Source of the DNA: Hermetia illucens
Taxonomy: Eukaryota > Arthropoda > Insecta > Diptera > Stratiomyidae
Direction of reading: 5' to 3'
DNA: 64,000 bases
Assembly: GCF_905115235.1 (NCBI RefSeq)
Contig: NC_051852.1
Span: 38,761,199 to 38,825,198 of the forward strand
Made by a program: the position numbers and the translations under genes. The stretch's first letter is position 1. Each line of letters opens with the position of its first letter. This document shows positions 24,436 through 38,084 of this stretch, piece after piece. The notes beneath the pieces were generated by a model, which was not told where the DNA came from, did not search any database, and worked only from the letters and a program-made list of their open reading frames with translations.

Positions 24436-24775
24436 GAATGTTTAAAAGGAATAAGATCCGTTGCAATTCTATTTCACCAGAACCATGATCCCGTCCTCAA
24501 TAATAAATAATTCATACCATTTTCATTTATATATTTACCAAAATTAGAAAAAGGTAGAGTTTAGTATAATATTACAGACTTGTGTGCGCTTACATCGATC
24601 CTTATTAAAAAACAGTTTACATGGACGAAAAACATTGAATGTGATGTGATGATTTTGATATACATCAGTGCCGCTTTGCTAAACGACTATCCAATCCAAA
24701 ATGATCCACATATCTCAGCAAACTTAGTGCCGAGCGAATTTCGCAAGTCGTTCAACAAAGTCTTAACAAAAAGCA

Positions 24776-24781
24776 TTTATT
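24776..24781 (-). terminator. Possible poly(A) signal of ALDH
   Basis: AATAAA on the minus strand, 19 bases past the TAA-side end of the coding region. It is close to the stop, so a more distal signal may be used. Confidence 0.4.
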
Positions 24782-24800
24782 TCACCAGCATTTCGATTTT

Positions 24801-27800
24801 TTATGAGTTCTTTTGTGGGATTTTAACAACAACGCTCTTCACCTCAGTGTAATTGCTCAATGCATACTCGCCGTTCTCACGTCCATGTCCAGACATCTTG
24901 TAACCGCCGAATGGAGTTTGTGATCCAAAAGCATTGTATGTGTTCACCCAAACTGTTCCAGCACGCAATCCTTGAACAATATAGTTGACTTTATCGATGT
25001 TCTTCGAGAACACAGCGGCAGCTAGACCATATTCGCTGTTATTCGCACGTTCAATGACCTCATCGAGGGACTTGAATCGGATGATTTGTTGTACAGGTCC
25101 GAAAATTTCTTCACGTGCAATTTGCATATCATCTTTAACATCAGCGAATACAGTAGGTTCGACGAAATAGCCTGGAAGACCTTGATAGCGATTGCCACCA
25201 GTTACAAGTTTGGCTCCTTGTTTCTTTCCGCTTTCAATCAGTTGAAGAATCTTGTCCAGTTGGTCCTTGTCGATTTGTGGGCCCTGTTCGGTGTTTGTAT
25301 CGAATGGATTGCCAACTGTTCGTTTCTTAGCACGTTCAGCACTCCTTTCAACGAATTCATCATAAATCTTGTCTTCAACGAATGTGCGGCTACCAGCACA
25401 GCAACACTGTCCCATATTGAAGAACAATCCAAAGTGAGCAGTTTCGACAGCATAATCCATATCAGTGTCAGAGAGAATAATATTTGGACTCTTTCCGCCC
25501 AATTCCAAAGTAACCCTCTTCAAGTTGCTTTCGGCTGACGCCTTTTGAATCAACTTGCCGACATCAGTAGATCCTGTGAAAGCAACTTTGTCTACATCAC
25601 GGTGCATTGTAAGTGCAGATCCTGTGTCGCCGTGGCCTGGTATGACGTTGATTACACCTTCTGGGAAACCTGCTTCCTTTGTCAATTGTGCAATGTACAA
25701 AGCGGTTAAGCTAGTTTGTTCGGCTGGCTTCAATACAATTGTGTTTCCAGTGGCTAAAGCTGGTCCGAATTTCCATGCCAACATCAAAATCGGGAAATTC
25801 CAGGGGATGATTTGAGCGCAAACTCCTACAGGTTCGTGACGGGTGTATGCGAAGAAATCTCCATCCATTGGGATTGTTTTACCGTGATTTTTGTCTGCCC
25901 AACCGGCAAAGTAGCGAAGATTCTTAATGGACATTGGGACATCAACATTGTAGGACATAGCGAATGGCTTTCCATTGTCCAAAGTTTCCAAGCTCTGAAA
26001 TAAGTTTTAAGAAAATTATTTTAGATGATTATATTTTGCCAAATGGAAAGAGTATTTTTTTTATTTTTTACGAAATAGAACAAAGTTAACTTACAGCTAG
26101 GTAGGTACGATCGCGTTCCATAAGATCTGCCAACTTGTTAATGAGATTACCTCGCTCAGAGGCATCCATTCTGCGCCATGGTGATCCAAGCCTACAATTG
26201 TAAAAAGCAAAGTTGAAAAATGCGCCTTCTATACTTAAGAGAAGTCCGACTTACTTGAAGGCACTCCTGGCAGCGGCTACCGCAATATCTACATCAGTCT
26301 TGTCTGCATGTTGGACTTCAGCGATAACTTTTTCGGTAGTTGGGTCGATGGATGGGAAAGTTCGGCCACTTTTGCTTTTGTGCCATTCGTTATTGATAAA
26401 CAACTGTAAGAAACAAATAATAATTGTTGATTTTCTTTCCAAATATGCGAATTTTTAATAAAATTGGGATTAAATCTAACGTTTCAAACTTGATCAAATA
26501 TTCACCATGCAGAGCATGGTTGGTTCATCATCTAAAGTAATGGTCTTCTCTAGAATAAATCCGTTTAGCGACATGTCGCGTTATATTGTCAAAAACAAGT
26601 GTAATACTGTGATGTGCTCAATCTCAGTTTAAAGTGGCGGACGGTACAACATTAATTTTCCACAATTGCAATAAGAACTCCAGCAAGGCTTATTATTTAA
26701 ATTTTAAATTAGGGAAGATTGTGAAGCTCCGGAATACTCTCATGGTTAGGATTGCCGGGACTAGTTCAGTATAAAATTAATTTTGCCATTTATAAATTTT
26801 GCATGTATCTAGGCCTGACAAGTAACGAAGTGATTCCCCCGGGTCGGGAGTTTTTCGCGAGGCCCGGAATAGAAATCGAATGAAATATAGAGATAATAGA
26901 GGATGGCGTAGTTTTTACGCCAGTTATCAAGTGTGCAAACTTTTTTTCAAAATATTTTCTTTTGACTTCATCAATTTCGTCAGAGTAGGCAATTTCTATC
27001 ACTGGAAATATGTAGGGCCCCTTTTGGAAAAGCTTCTGATAACATGGCTTGAGACCTTTTTGCCAGGAATGGAGACATCCGCTGCCATTACATACATAGC
27101 CCAACTTCAGCACCAGGCTGGCATATGATCGGAAGTGCTTTTACTTCATAAGCAAGCGCTTTCCGTTCGCGGGCGGAAAGGAGGGAGTTGTCTTCGTTGT
27201 TTGTTGATCTCCACTGATGACAGAGTGAGTTGGAAGCATGAAGGAATCTGTTGTAAGTTGTGGCAGATTTGCCTTCAGTAAAAACTAAACGGAGGCATGT
27301 CGGCTCATTCCGCCCCAACACCCCAAACCACCCAAATCAGATGAAGCCATCTCTCCAACGGCTTGTACGCGACGGGTACATCGTTTGTGGAAAATCCAAG
27401 CTCGAGATGAAATTTATGCTGGGATATCGGCCTACTTTTTTATTTTAGCCTCATTTCTGCCTCCTCAAGAAATCTGTAGGCCTACGGATAATTTTCCCTT
27501 CGTTCGGCTGACGTAGCCACGAAAATTAAAATATCGATGCTTTTTTCAAAGAGAGTCAATGGATGAGATAGCACTCCATTGATTGTTGGCATTCTACAGT
27601 GTGTTTTTAACCCGAGCGGAGAATCGGTCGGTATCACCTACTATCATGCTTAAATTAAATCCTTCATAATACTATGCACTCCCGACCTGACCCTCACAAA
27701 TTATCCAATATCTGCCGAAGACCGCTAAAGAGGGTGGTAAGCAGAAAATCCAGGGACGAGGTGAAAGCGACGAATTCCCTCCTAGACATAAGACAACCAA

Positions 27801-30800
27801 TCCAATTTTAAGTCAATTTTTATATTTCGCCCTGCTCACCCGGAAAAACTCCAGATCCGGAAGAAATTACTCTTCTCCTGTGTCTTTCGTTTTGAAAGCA
27901 GGCCTCACAAGAGGAGAGAAAGGGGATCCGAAATTGTCGAGGGTACGGAATAGAGATAAGATTGAATAATGCCCGTGCGTTTTTCTCTCTACGGCCCTGC
28001 ATTTATGTAGTATGAATATTATATATTGTAAGCTGAATCCAGACAAGATCATACTGCGTTATTTTGGTATGGTTGAGGAAAAACAATCAAAATGTCACCT
28101 GGAATACCCTGCGTATAAAATGTATTCTGAGAGAAGGAGTGGGGAGGGATATCAGAGCCTCAAATAATGGCGTGGAAAGTCAAATGTTGTTGAGATCAAA
28201 TCATCTCACAGACTGGCGAAAAGGCTCTGAATTTCGAAAAAATGCTTAGGACATGGCGTCTTTGGAATGATCAGCTTTGATCTACCGATGCTCTCTAAAT
28301 GCGAACCTTTTTCGGAAGTCTCCTTCCGGTCTAGTCGTTTGCATTTGACTGCTTGTGAGACTTTCGTACTGACTGTGACGAGACCCAACATTTTGGGAAG
28401 TCTCTTTAAGTATGGCGTATAGCTTTGTTCCTCACGTCAATAGGTACTTCACCTTGAGGCTTGAAGACACTAATGGATGATTTTCCTCTCCTACTTTTGG
28501 TTCCTATATGGCCGTTGGAGTATCAATCTTGGGTAGATATTCACAGAAATATCTGTTCTTATCTGTTTTTTTTTGCGAAGAACATAAATACAGAATCTTG
28601 CAATTCGAATTAATTTTTCTCACTCAAAAAATTCCAATAACATACGCGAAAATAAGCCTTCTAAAGGACATTATCCACATTAATCCGCGATACTAAGAAT
28701 ATTCTGCTGAATGAAATAAAGGCATGCCCCCTCCACTAAAGTATCTCGATTGCAACGAAGGATTATGAGTGCTTTAGAATTTGTATTCTAGTTATAGCAA
28801 ACACATTGTCGAAAATCCAGCAGCTTGGTTCTTAGGCCCCGAATGCTTTGATAAAGTTAGGGTAACGCGGATAAGACTACTTACGGTTCTGTCCAGGTCG
28901 AAGCAACCCATCAAATGCTGTCCTACTGTCCTGGAAGCAGTTGTGACTTAATTGGTACGCAGGTTTTGATAACTCCTTATACACATTTTCAAACACAACT
29001 TGAGTACTAATTCTAACGAATGAAAAAATGCCATTATTCAAGGCTAAGCTAGCCCCGATTTTTTGTTTGAGGAGGCAACTTACTGTTAACATTGTGGACA
29101 ATAGTGGAAAAGAACTTGAAAAATACCCGTTTAAAATTTCAAATGTTTATTTTACTTTTACTGCAGTTTTATTCTACAGTGCTTAGAAGCATAGTGCAGA
29201 AAACCCATGTTTTTATTTAAGTTGAGGTTCATGCTATAGCTGTTACTTTTGGCATATTTTCATAGCTTTTGACATTTTCGTTTCACATGGATATTTTTGG
29301 ATGGATTTTATAAAGTGCATATTTTACTTTTCGACGGACAGCGCCTGATGGGTGCGATCGCCATTCGATTTTTTAATATTTTTGATCATTAAAATTTTAA
29401 CTTTAATAAATAAGCCGTCAACATTGAAATTGATATCTTTTGTAGTTTTTTTTTTTTTTTGAATACCGGTTTTGAAAAATTATCTTTTTGAATGGTTTAG
29501 CAGTAGGTTACCCCCTTAAGGATTGGGGATCCTGAGTTCGCATCTATTTGATAGCGGACCGGACCAAATGGAGGATAACTTATTCCGACTTTTTTGGTCC
29601 ATGAATTCCTTTTTCTGAGCTGACCCACAAATTTTTCAAAATAGAGAAAGGAAGCTAGGCGATGACGAAATATGGGACGAAGGTGGCTCCTTAAGTACAC
29701 CTTCAGTCTTACGTAGGACTTTAATTAAATGCTTGTTGAAAGAATTGGAGATGACATTTAGATATAAAGTGTGATCGGAAGATTTCCAATCGACAGCAGT
29801 TTAAATGATGGTAGCGAACCAATAAGTCGTTGAATAGCGTACGATGCATTTGACAATTTGGTTAGCTATCTAACAAATCTTGCCGTCTGAATCTCCATCA
29901 AAAAGTATTTTAAAAGTTTTGCCCGATTGACTTGCTTTTGACTGTGTTCCTAGAGTGCCTCTGTGGACCTTTGGGAACATTTTCATGAGACTCTGGTCTA
30001 TATTATTCGTGAGAAGCCGGCGTTTTCAATGTGACACGTTTTAAACAATCACTATCTTCACACGCAAAAATGAAGTCTTCAACACGAAATTTTTTTCATT
30101 AATGATGTTGTTGAGGTATACCCCACTAATAGCAGTCAGAGTCGCAATATGCTGACGCAAAAGAACTGAAAACTGAAGTGCAGGCTAAATACTGATAGAG
30201 AATTCGCTATTAAACACCATAGATTATGACTATCTTTAGTACTGCAGATGCTGTTAGCGTTATATTACACCTGCATTTTCTGGATTATCATATTGAGTTC
30301 ATTGTATCATATATTGCGGTCCAACTACCTATATTTCCGTTAGATAGTCAACCAAACGATATCTGTAATCTGTGAAAAGAATTGAGTATTCCAACTTCTT
30401 CCATGAGCTGAATTTGAAGAATAATTTCCAGCGAAAAAAAAAAAACGTTTGACATTAGGTTTCCACAAACAGAATAGTTTAAAAATAAATTGTGTGAATG
30501 AGGAAGAAATATAAGTCTTCGGAGCAAAGTTTTTTGTGACTTATTTAAAGGTGCCAACAGTTTCTTACATCATTTCCAACGAAATATAGTCCCAAAATTA
30601 CGCATCACGTATACTTATTAAGTTCTACATCTTTCATATCAGAGACGCTTTACCAAACTTTGAAATAATCACCTTTTAGATTACTCTCAAACTTGACCAT
30701 GATATTCATTCTCTATTCGTCAAATTGTAATCAAGCTATTAATTCCAGTAAGCACAACACTTTGTTATACTTTCCTTATCAATACTTGATGTTGTTATTG

Positions 30801-33800
30801 CAGTTATCGGGTTCATATGCGTTGTCAGTAGCAGCAGCTGCCATCGCAAATTATTTTATACTTTGTAAGGCAAGAATGTTATGAGCAATAAACTTTAACA
30901 TAGATGGCTGAAAAATCTTGAGAAGATATTTGCTTCTCACTTATGTGATAATAACAAAGAGGTCACTGCACGGGTGAATTGATTTAACCGTCTGATAACA
31001 CTAAAAATGAAAGCGAATGGGATTGGTTTTATTAAGCCAGGCGAATTAAATATCCGTGAATTAAACCACAATAGGGAAGCAATAGAAAATATTCAACGCT
31101 CTTAAAATCTTTTATACATGTGATACGGTGCCGTCTTCAATCCTCAACGACTAATCAGCAGTAACTCTTCAAAGCTAGATTTTCAATAGCGATACTTTTT
31201 GGTGCTCCGAGCTCGAATAAAAACACCACCCAGAATCCCCTCTGACAATGAGGTGAGAGTGAATACAGAAGTCATTCACAACACAGCCCTCCGCAACACC
31301 TATAAGAAGGAAATGGATGCCACAATAACCGCAGTCAAAAGGGATCCTGGAGATAAAGCATTAACAAATGATCTTTACAACCACCTGAAGAACGTTATCA
31401 TTTATACGGCCACAAACATACTTGGCTCCAGCCCCAAAAAAATTCGGAACGGTTGGTTTGATGATGAATCTAAGCTAGCAATGGAACGGAAGAATGCCGC
31501 ATACCGAGTAATGTTGAATTCTCAAAGAACGCGGCCATGCGCAGAGACTTACCACGAACTCCGGCGAGCGGAGAAGCGACTTCACAGACGGAAAAAGGAA
31601 GCCTGGGAGAGCCAACAAGTCTGTGAACTAGAAAAGTACAGGAAGCAACCTCATCAGGCGCGGACGTTTTACCAACAAGTCAGCGGGATGAAGCCTTATA
31701 CACCTCGATGCTCATCCTGCCAAGGCAAAGAGGGAAATCTGATTTCCGACAAAATGGGCATATTGGAGCGATGGGTTGAGTACTTTGATGAACTACTGAA
31801 CAACCAGAACATCGGTGAGTTGGAGGTCTCGCCAACTGAAGACGACGGACAAATACTGCTACCACCAAGTATAGGAGAAAGAGTCCGGGCAACACATCGC
31901 TTTAAAAATCATAGGTCGCCAGGAGCCGATGGAATTACAACCGAATTGGTTAAATATGGAGGCGACCAATGACACCAAGTGATTCATCAACTTGTGCTCA
32001 ATGTGTGGGACAGCGAATCAATGCCTGACGACTGGCTAAGAGGCATTATCTGTCTCATACATAAAAATGGAGATATCACATAGCACAGCAATTATAGAGG
32101 TATCACGTTGCTGAGTACCATCTATAAGATATTCTCCGCTATCCTGCTAGGCCGGATAGCCCCATACGCCCAGAACATCGTTGGCCCATACCAAAGAGGT
32201 TTCACTCTAGGCAAATCAGCAACAGATCAGATTTTCTCTCTGCGGTAAGCGATGGAAAAACTGTAAGAATATGGACATCAGTTTCACCATCTATTCATCG
32301 ACTTTAAAGCCGCCTATGATAGCATAGCCAGGGTAAAACTATACACAGCCATGAGGGAATTCGGTATCTCGACGAAATTGATAAGACTGACTAGGCTGAC
32401 CCTGACCAATGTGCGAGGCCAGATAAAAGCAGCAGGATCACTCTCAAGACCATTCGACATCAACAACGGTCTACGACAAAGGGATGCCCTATCATGCGTT
32501 CTCTTTAACCTGGCCGCTTTCGAGAGAAGAATCCTCTGAAGAATTTTTGGTCTTCTACAAGAGGATGGACGATTTCATAGCCTACATAACGACGGAATCT
32601 ATGAGCGATACCATGACCGTCAGGTTGTGGATAAAATCCGGCCCAATAGGTTTCGGTGGGCGGATCACTTAATCCGTATGGATGAGGATGATCCAGCCCG
32701 GAAAGTCCATAAGGGCAATATCTATGTTAGAAAAAGAAAAAGAAGACGAGGCAGACCCTGCCTGAGATGGAGCGATGGCGTAGGTCAGGACGCCAGACAG
32801 CTTTTAGGGATATCGAATTGGTGGACTTCAACGGAAAACCGGGATGTCTGGAGTTTCTTACTAAGGCAGGCCTAGACCGGATATCGGTTGTTGCGCCGTT
32901 GATGAATGAATGATGAATGGCCTCGATGTTTGCCTGACAAACAAAAGGGAATCAGGCTTATTACGAAGTGCGCACCTACCGCCCGACGAGCCGTTACGGG
33001 CAGATGGTGAGAATACTTTGAGCAGATTTCAACGGAGGAATTTAGTATTCCACAAATTCCGCAAATACTGACGGCATTTGCAGCAATTTCATTTATCAAT
33101 GCTCCAGAAATTGGCAATCAAGCGATGGAAGCTGGGCGAAACAACAGCACCGGGTGACATTGCAGCTATGCTCTTGCAAGCGAAGAGGTGAGTCCCAATA
33201 CTGTGACTCAATGAGTCTTCGGTTGCACCACTAAAAAGGGCAGAACTCAACTAATTGGCAAGACACAATGAATGTTCTAATATAGGAAAAGAAAGGCAAT
33301 CCAGTAAAATGTTCATATTACCGTCTGCTTCAGTTATTTTTCCATACCATGAATGTTTTTGAGGATATTCTTTTCAACTGCATTCGTTCAAATTACCGTG
33401 AACCAAACTGGGTTGGTTAAGAACTGCGATTACAATGGAGAAACACCATAAGAAACCTTGACCTCTCCACATCCATTCCTGGATTTGGAAAAGGCTTTCA
33501 AACGCCATACTCATCTGGTACGCATTACGATATGGCGGAGAAACTCATGTGCTGGAATAGCAACTATCAGTGTCCGCGACCTACCGACCACTGAACGTAG
33601 TGTCGTTCGCTATGTCGCTTTCTAGGGTTCCGAATAGTGGCCGGCTACCAAAACTACCCAAAGGCCAATCGAAACATCAATAGCTTGATATACTATGGTG
33701 ACTTGAGAGACTCCCTATTCCACCCATATCAGGCCTATTACCGAGAAAAGGTGCAAATTCCATCAAGATGAGCTGCTAGCGAACGGAGCAAAGGCTAAAG

Positions 33801-36276
33801 TAAACGATAAATTTTCATAATAAGAAGACATATTTTTCATAATATACCGCTCAATCCCAGGAAGTATATCGCAGCACAGGTGGATCATTTGGACTAAATG
33901 GAGAACGCTAGTTGTTAATTTTGCGAAACTTGTTTCAGAGACTGTGACTATGCGCGCTGGGGACAACCGAACGATGGCACTCGATTAAGGTCTACGCTAA
34001 ATTCGAAAAAATTTTGACCGATATCATATATATACATATCAACCAGAAAGACTATACACAGGAGGTGAAACTGCTTAGGCATGGCTTGAAGTTTTGCGGG
34101 AAAAAATATGTAGGATCCGGACGAGGCTTTTCAACTAGGATCATGGATGCATTCTGAGCATCATCGTTTGTAATTGTTCCCATTTGTGTGATGGTGTTAG
34201 TACTTCTGGCCGGGTTTGATATAGAAATTTTCCAGCTTGGTCCAGCCAAAACCAATCGTAGAAAATGACGATCCGAATAATATTGTAATGACATTTTATC
34301 AATTTCCTAATGTATTTATGTGTGTGTTGATTGTTTACAGCTGGTTGCTTAGTTAAATGGATTTGCACACACAAAAGTGCTATAGAAACACGATACACAA
34401 TACATAACAATCTGCACAGAACGCAATTCCCATCAAAACTTTTAAGGCTACGCACCTTATTTGAGAAAATCATTGGAAAAAATACGAAGACGCACGAGGG
34501 AAGTGCTTCGAATGCACTTATTTTTTCCTGTACTTCGTAAATTTTAATGACTTTTGAATCGGTTTTTCCGAAAAGCAGAGGCTCCCGTTAAAAGAGTAGC
34601 CACTATCTGAAGAGATTGATTATTTATCGAGATTTGATTGCCATAAACTATTTTACTGATGTCCGCATTGTTTGTTTCGTCAAAATACAAGCCTTGGGGG
34701 TCAGAAGTTCTCTTTTTACAAAGTTTTCTTGATTGCGGATCCTTTCAAGAACAAAACGCTGAGGACTCTGCAGTTCTTTAAGTTTAATTTAGTCAAAATG
34801 AATGATGGAAAATAGTAGTAGAAGTTCCTAATAGCCGTACTGAGCGGTACGTGTGACGGTGGCAAAAAGACTATTCCGAATTGGCTTTTTCCAACCGAGG
34901 AGACAAGTTTTCGGTATTTCTAAGAACCAACTTTATTAAAAAGGGCATCGGAGATTAGACCAGAATGGCCAAAGCTACACAAAAGGAGTAGAATTCCAGA
35001 TTAAGCTAAAAGATTTGAGGAAGGAAGGATATAAATATTGCACGTGGCATTTGCGGTGTCTCTGATGTGTCTCGTTCTAATAATGGCTCCTCCTATAAAA
35101 ATATTTGTTCCAAGTGGATGCGTATTTTGGGAGCTGTTAACTCCCTTCTTCAAGGCTTTGTCCAACCAGAGTCATTAAAGCATCATTAATTTTTCAATGC
35201 CACAAGACAACTTTACAAAACACGTACCCAGAGAGCACAGCTTCAAGACGACGCGGATTTGTTAATGTTTACCAGATTTCCACTAAAGGAAAAACCAAAA
35301 GCAATATTTAATTGTTAATAAATGTTATCATGAATTTATCTTTGATCGATTTAAATTGTCTACGAACTGAGTAATAATACCAGCGATAATTCATAGCTAA
35401 TGAAGTTCTCCACTTCGTAACCCACTAATGATTAGACACGGCTACAATCAACCTCTATAATTATCCACAATTTTCTCATGAAAAGATACAATGGCTGTTC
35501 ATTTTTAGTTCATGGTTTCATTTAGAGCTTCTGGCTATAACTATCTAATTCTCCTATAGTAAAATAGGGAGTAATGTATGGCTTCAAGATGAATTCTCTT
35601 CGAAAGTACTAAAAACAATTATGGGCTGAAAGCCTAGTAGAAATCATATTATGATCCAAGAGATGTTTGGAAGGGTCCCTCTGAATGTTGCTACTGTTTT
35701 CATGGTGTTGATTTAGTATGAAATACAAATTATAACTTGCATAATTCTAGTGAATTATCGACAAGTGTGCCATGATATCTGCTATTAAATATCAAATTCA
35801 ATCTAATAAATTATTGTAAAAAAAACGTAAAATGAGACATTGTATGATAAGAAACCGCCAAGATAATGGGACTCAATATACACTAACGTGCTGCATTGTG
35901 CTGAGTGTGGAATTTTTACAAAAACACATCGGGTACCGGCATACACGCGAATATCAAGAACGTGCTCAGCATTTAATCAAAGTCAACTAGTCAATGCTCA
36001 TCAGAAGAGAGCTGTCCATCTGATTCTGCATTTTCTAGAGATTGTTCTCAATACTCACTGTGGAGTAGCCACCACTTAGTCTGATTTACAGTAAAATTCC
36101 GCTTGTTCACGCGAACTAGAACTATTTCTATCAAGTGCAGTCGAAACTCTTTTATAAATAGAAAATATGTTTGTACTCACGCCAGTGTAGAGAACCTCCG
36201 GGTTAGGTTGCGGGGCTGGCAATGACGAATATGCGGCTTTTTGTAGCCGGCCAGCTAGTTTTACTGCGCGGAACAT
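24801..36276 (-). CDS. Aldh: Mitochondrial aldehyde dehydrogenase (ALDH2 class), complete
   Basis: NAD-dependent oxidation of aldehydes such as acetaldehyde to acids in the mitochondrial matrix. Exons on the minus strand: 36276-36181, 26403-26255, 26191-26095 and 25994-24801. All borders are GT-AG and phases agree, giving 511 aa, the usual ALDH2 length. Exon 1 encodes a basic, Ser/Ala-rich targeting peptide ([18 protein letters not shown]) and NPEVLYTG, which joins [10 protein letters not shown] exactly as in ALDH2. Catalytic residues are Asn180 (PWNFP), Lys203, Glu278 (ELGGKSP) and Cys312 (QCCCAG). The cofactor fingerprint is FTGSTDVG. I chose the ATG at 36276 because the frame above it lacks targeting character. 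Intron 1 is 9,777 bp and holds LINE-A and other repeats. The fly Aldh is the obvious homologue. Confidence 0.97.
26404..31197. other. ALDH intron 1, distal part, mostly unassigned
   Basis: No host exon found. The stretch 26790-28400 has repeat-like composition and longer open frames on both strands (for example 26790-27113 minus), but no recognisable domain. A T run of 16 sits at 29444-29460. The reverse-strand open frame 28877-29101 is also unassigned. Confidence 0.4.
31198..32920 (+). mobile_element. LINE-A, longest copy, RT core deleted
   Basis: It starts in the endonuclease/RT linker ([34 protein letters not shown]) and is open for about 257 codons. It runs through [17 protein letters not shown] and [20 protein letters not shown] to ALSCVLFNL, then jumps straight to AAFERRIL of the C-terminal region. 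About 600 bp with the YADD active site is missing; the join has TGGCC microhomology. The 3' end is intact: GTTGTTGCGCCGTTGATGAATGA. It lies in ALDH intron 1, antisense to the gene. Confidence 0.9.
32930..33660 (+). mobile_element. Degenerate APE-type LINE fragment
   Basis: Decayed RT motifs occur in order: [12 protein letters not shown], then LDLEKAFKR (for LDLEKAFDRVPH), with RKGNPV-like sequence between them. It directly follows the LINE-A copy. It belongs to a different LINE with the LDLEKAFD signature and is strongly broken. Confidence 0.6.
33661..36180. other. ALDH intron 1, proximal part
   Basis: No exon or element recognised. Open frames at 34052-34540 are unassigned. Confidence 0.45.
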
Positions 36277-38084
36277 CTTGGCTATGAGAACTGAAACCGA
36301 AATGCAATAGAAACTGAAAGTGGAGTGACCCAAGGAACCTAAAAAGAAATAGAAATTCAATGAAAAGGAAGAGTACGAGCCTGAGACCGTCTTACCCGGA
36401 ATATAGCAAAATCAAGAGTACCCAAACTAACTGTCGCGAGCAGGAGCTTCACCGGTCAACTTCCACACTCCACTAGAATCACTTTGCGAATGTTAGAATC
36501 GTATTCTCTCGGAACCGGATTGGCTGGAGGGGTTGGGTCTGATTTGCTCACAAATCACGATGTCTCGTCGTGTTTTGAAAGTGATAACAAATAAGATGTT
36601 GTGCCGGCTGAGTTGTGGCTACATTGCCAACTATGTACAGGCACGCGTAGTATATAATTCCGAACAGCTGACGATAATGACGGGGTGCAAAAACTTGGCG
36701 TGATGAATTCTGCGGCTGCTCCTTGAGTATATGAATGAAGGCCAGCTACAGGTTCCAATGGGCGCGTTTTTCTTGGTGTGACCAGCCCAAGTTAACCTTT
36801 TCACTGTTCACTGACTCCTTGCTAGAATGGCTTCAAATCGCCAGTTATCGTTTGAAATGTTTTATTGGCAAGTTTTTAGGAGCAGCCAGCTCTTGATAGG
36901 GCACATGACGTTGCAGAAATATTGCAAAATTATCTCCTGAATTAGTCACATTATATGAGACGCAATTTTCATGCAAATGAACCGTTGAGCATATGATATT
37001 ACACCCGAATAGCTGAAAAAACAAAAACTAGTTTATTAAATAGGAGGGCAGGGATTTATGTAAAATGGATTATATTTAATGAACACACATACCTATAAGG
37101 GCTCACCCAATCTGCATGCACAGTAAAATATCTGGTTTAACTGCAAAAAAACTGAAACTCATATAAATGCATGATGATGACTTATATGAGGTTTATGGAC
37201 TTTTATTGCCATTTGTTTGATTTCCTGAACAAATGAGCAAATATTATGGGGATTAAGATATACATGCATATCTAGTTGCCTCCTTATCATGGTGGGTTTA
37301 GCTGTACCCACTGGGACGTACTTACCCACTATTATACCATTTCACAGATATAAACCAATCAGTGCATGCACGACACCGCAATTGAATTGCTGCATTAATA
37401 TTGCGGTTTATTGCACTCTCAACGATATGCAAGCTAACATATGTATTGCTTGCAGTAATCGAAAGATTAAACCTCTGAGAGAAGATTGTGATTCAGATTA
37501 AAATTTGGATTATTACAAAATTATGTTGATAACCCAGCGACGAAAAATTCTGAATATTCTTATCAAAGAAATATTAAAAATTTCTGTGTACAGCAGACCA
37601 TTGCAAAATATGGTGAAATAATACGTAAGAGTTCCAAATAAGGGTCAATTCAAGTCTACTCCGCGGTCCCGAGATGAGTTCATTAGGTAATCTTAAGGCA
37701 GTTGAAACCGATTCTATGAGATTCTCTTAATAGCTCAAGTGGACTACGTATATAGGTGGTAGAAGCTAAGTGCTAACGTAATACAATAATGAAGCTAGGA
37801 GAATAGAATTCATAAATAAACTATTGATCTGTAGCGAAACAGATGCGTCCGAAAGGTGCAATAAATAGTAGTTAATATAATAACAACAATCGCGTCAAGG
37901 GAACTATTATTCCCTTTAATCGTTATAGTGTACCTTTTAACTGGAGTATATTAATGAAGCATATGGGAATTTCAAGATATTTCCTACTTCTAAGTGTGCA
38001 TACTCTTGCCTAAACCTAGAACCTAAATAAAATAAAATACAATTGAATTTTTCTGAAACGGTATATATTATTTATTAGCACATA
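36277..38084. promoter_or_regulatory. ALDH 5' flank (upstream region)
   Basis: This sequence should hold the ALDH promoter and 5' UTR by position. No TATA box at a credible distance or other clear element was seen. The part beyond 37300 is AT-rich with nothing recognised. Confidence 0.4.
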
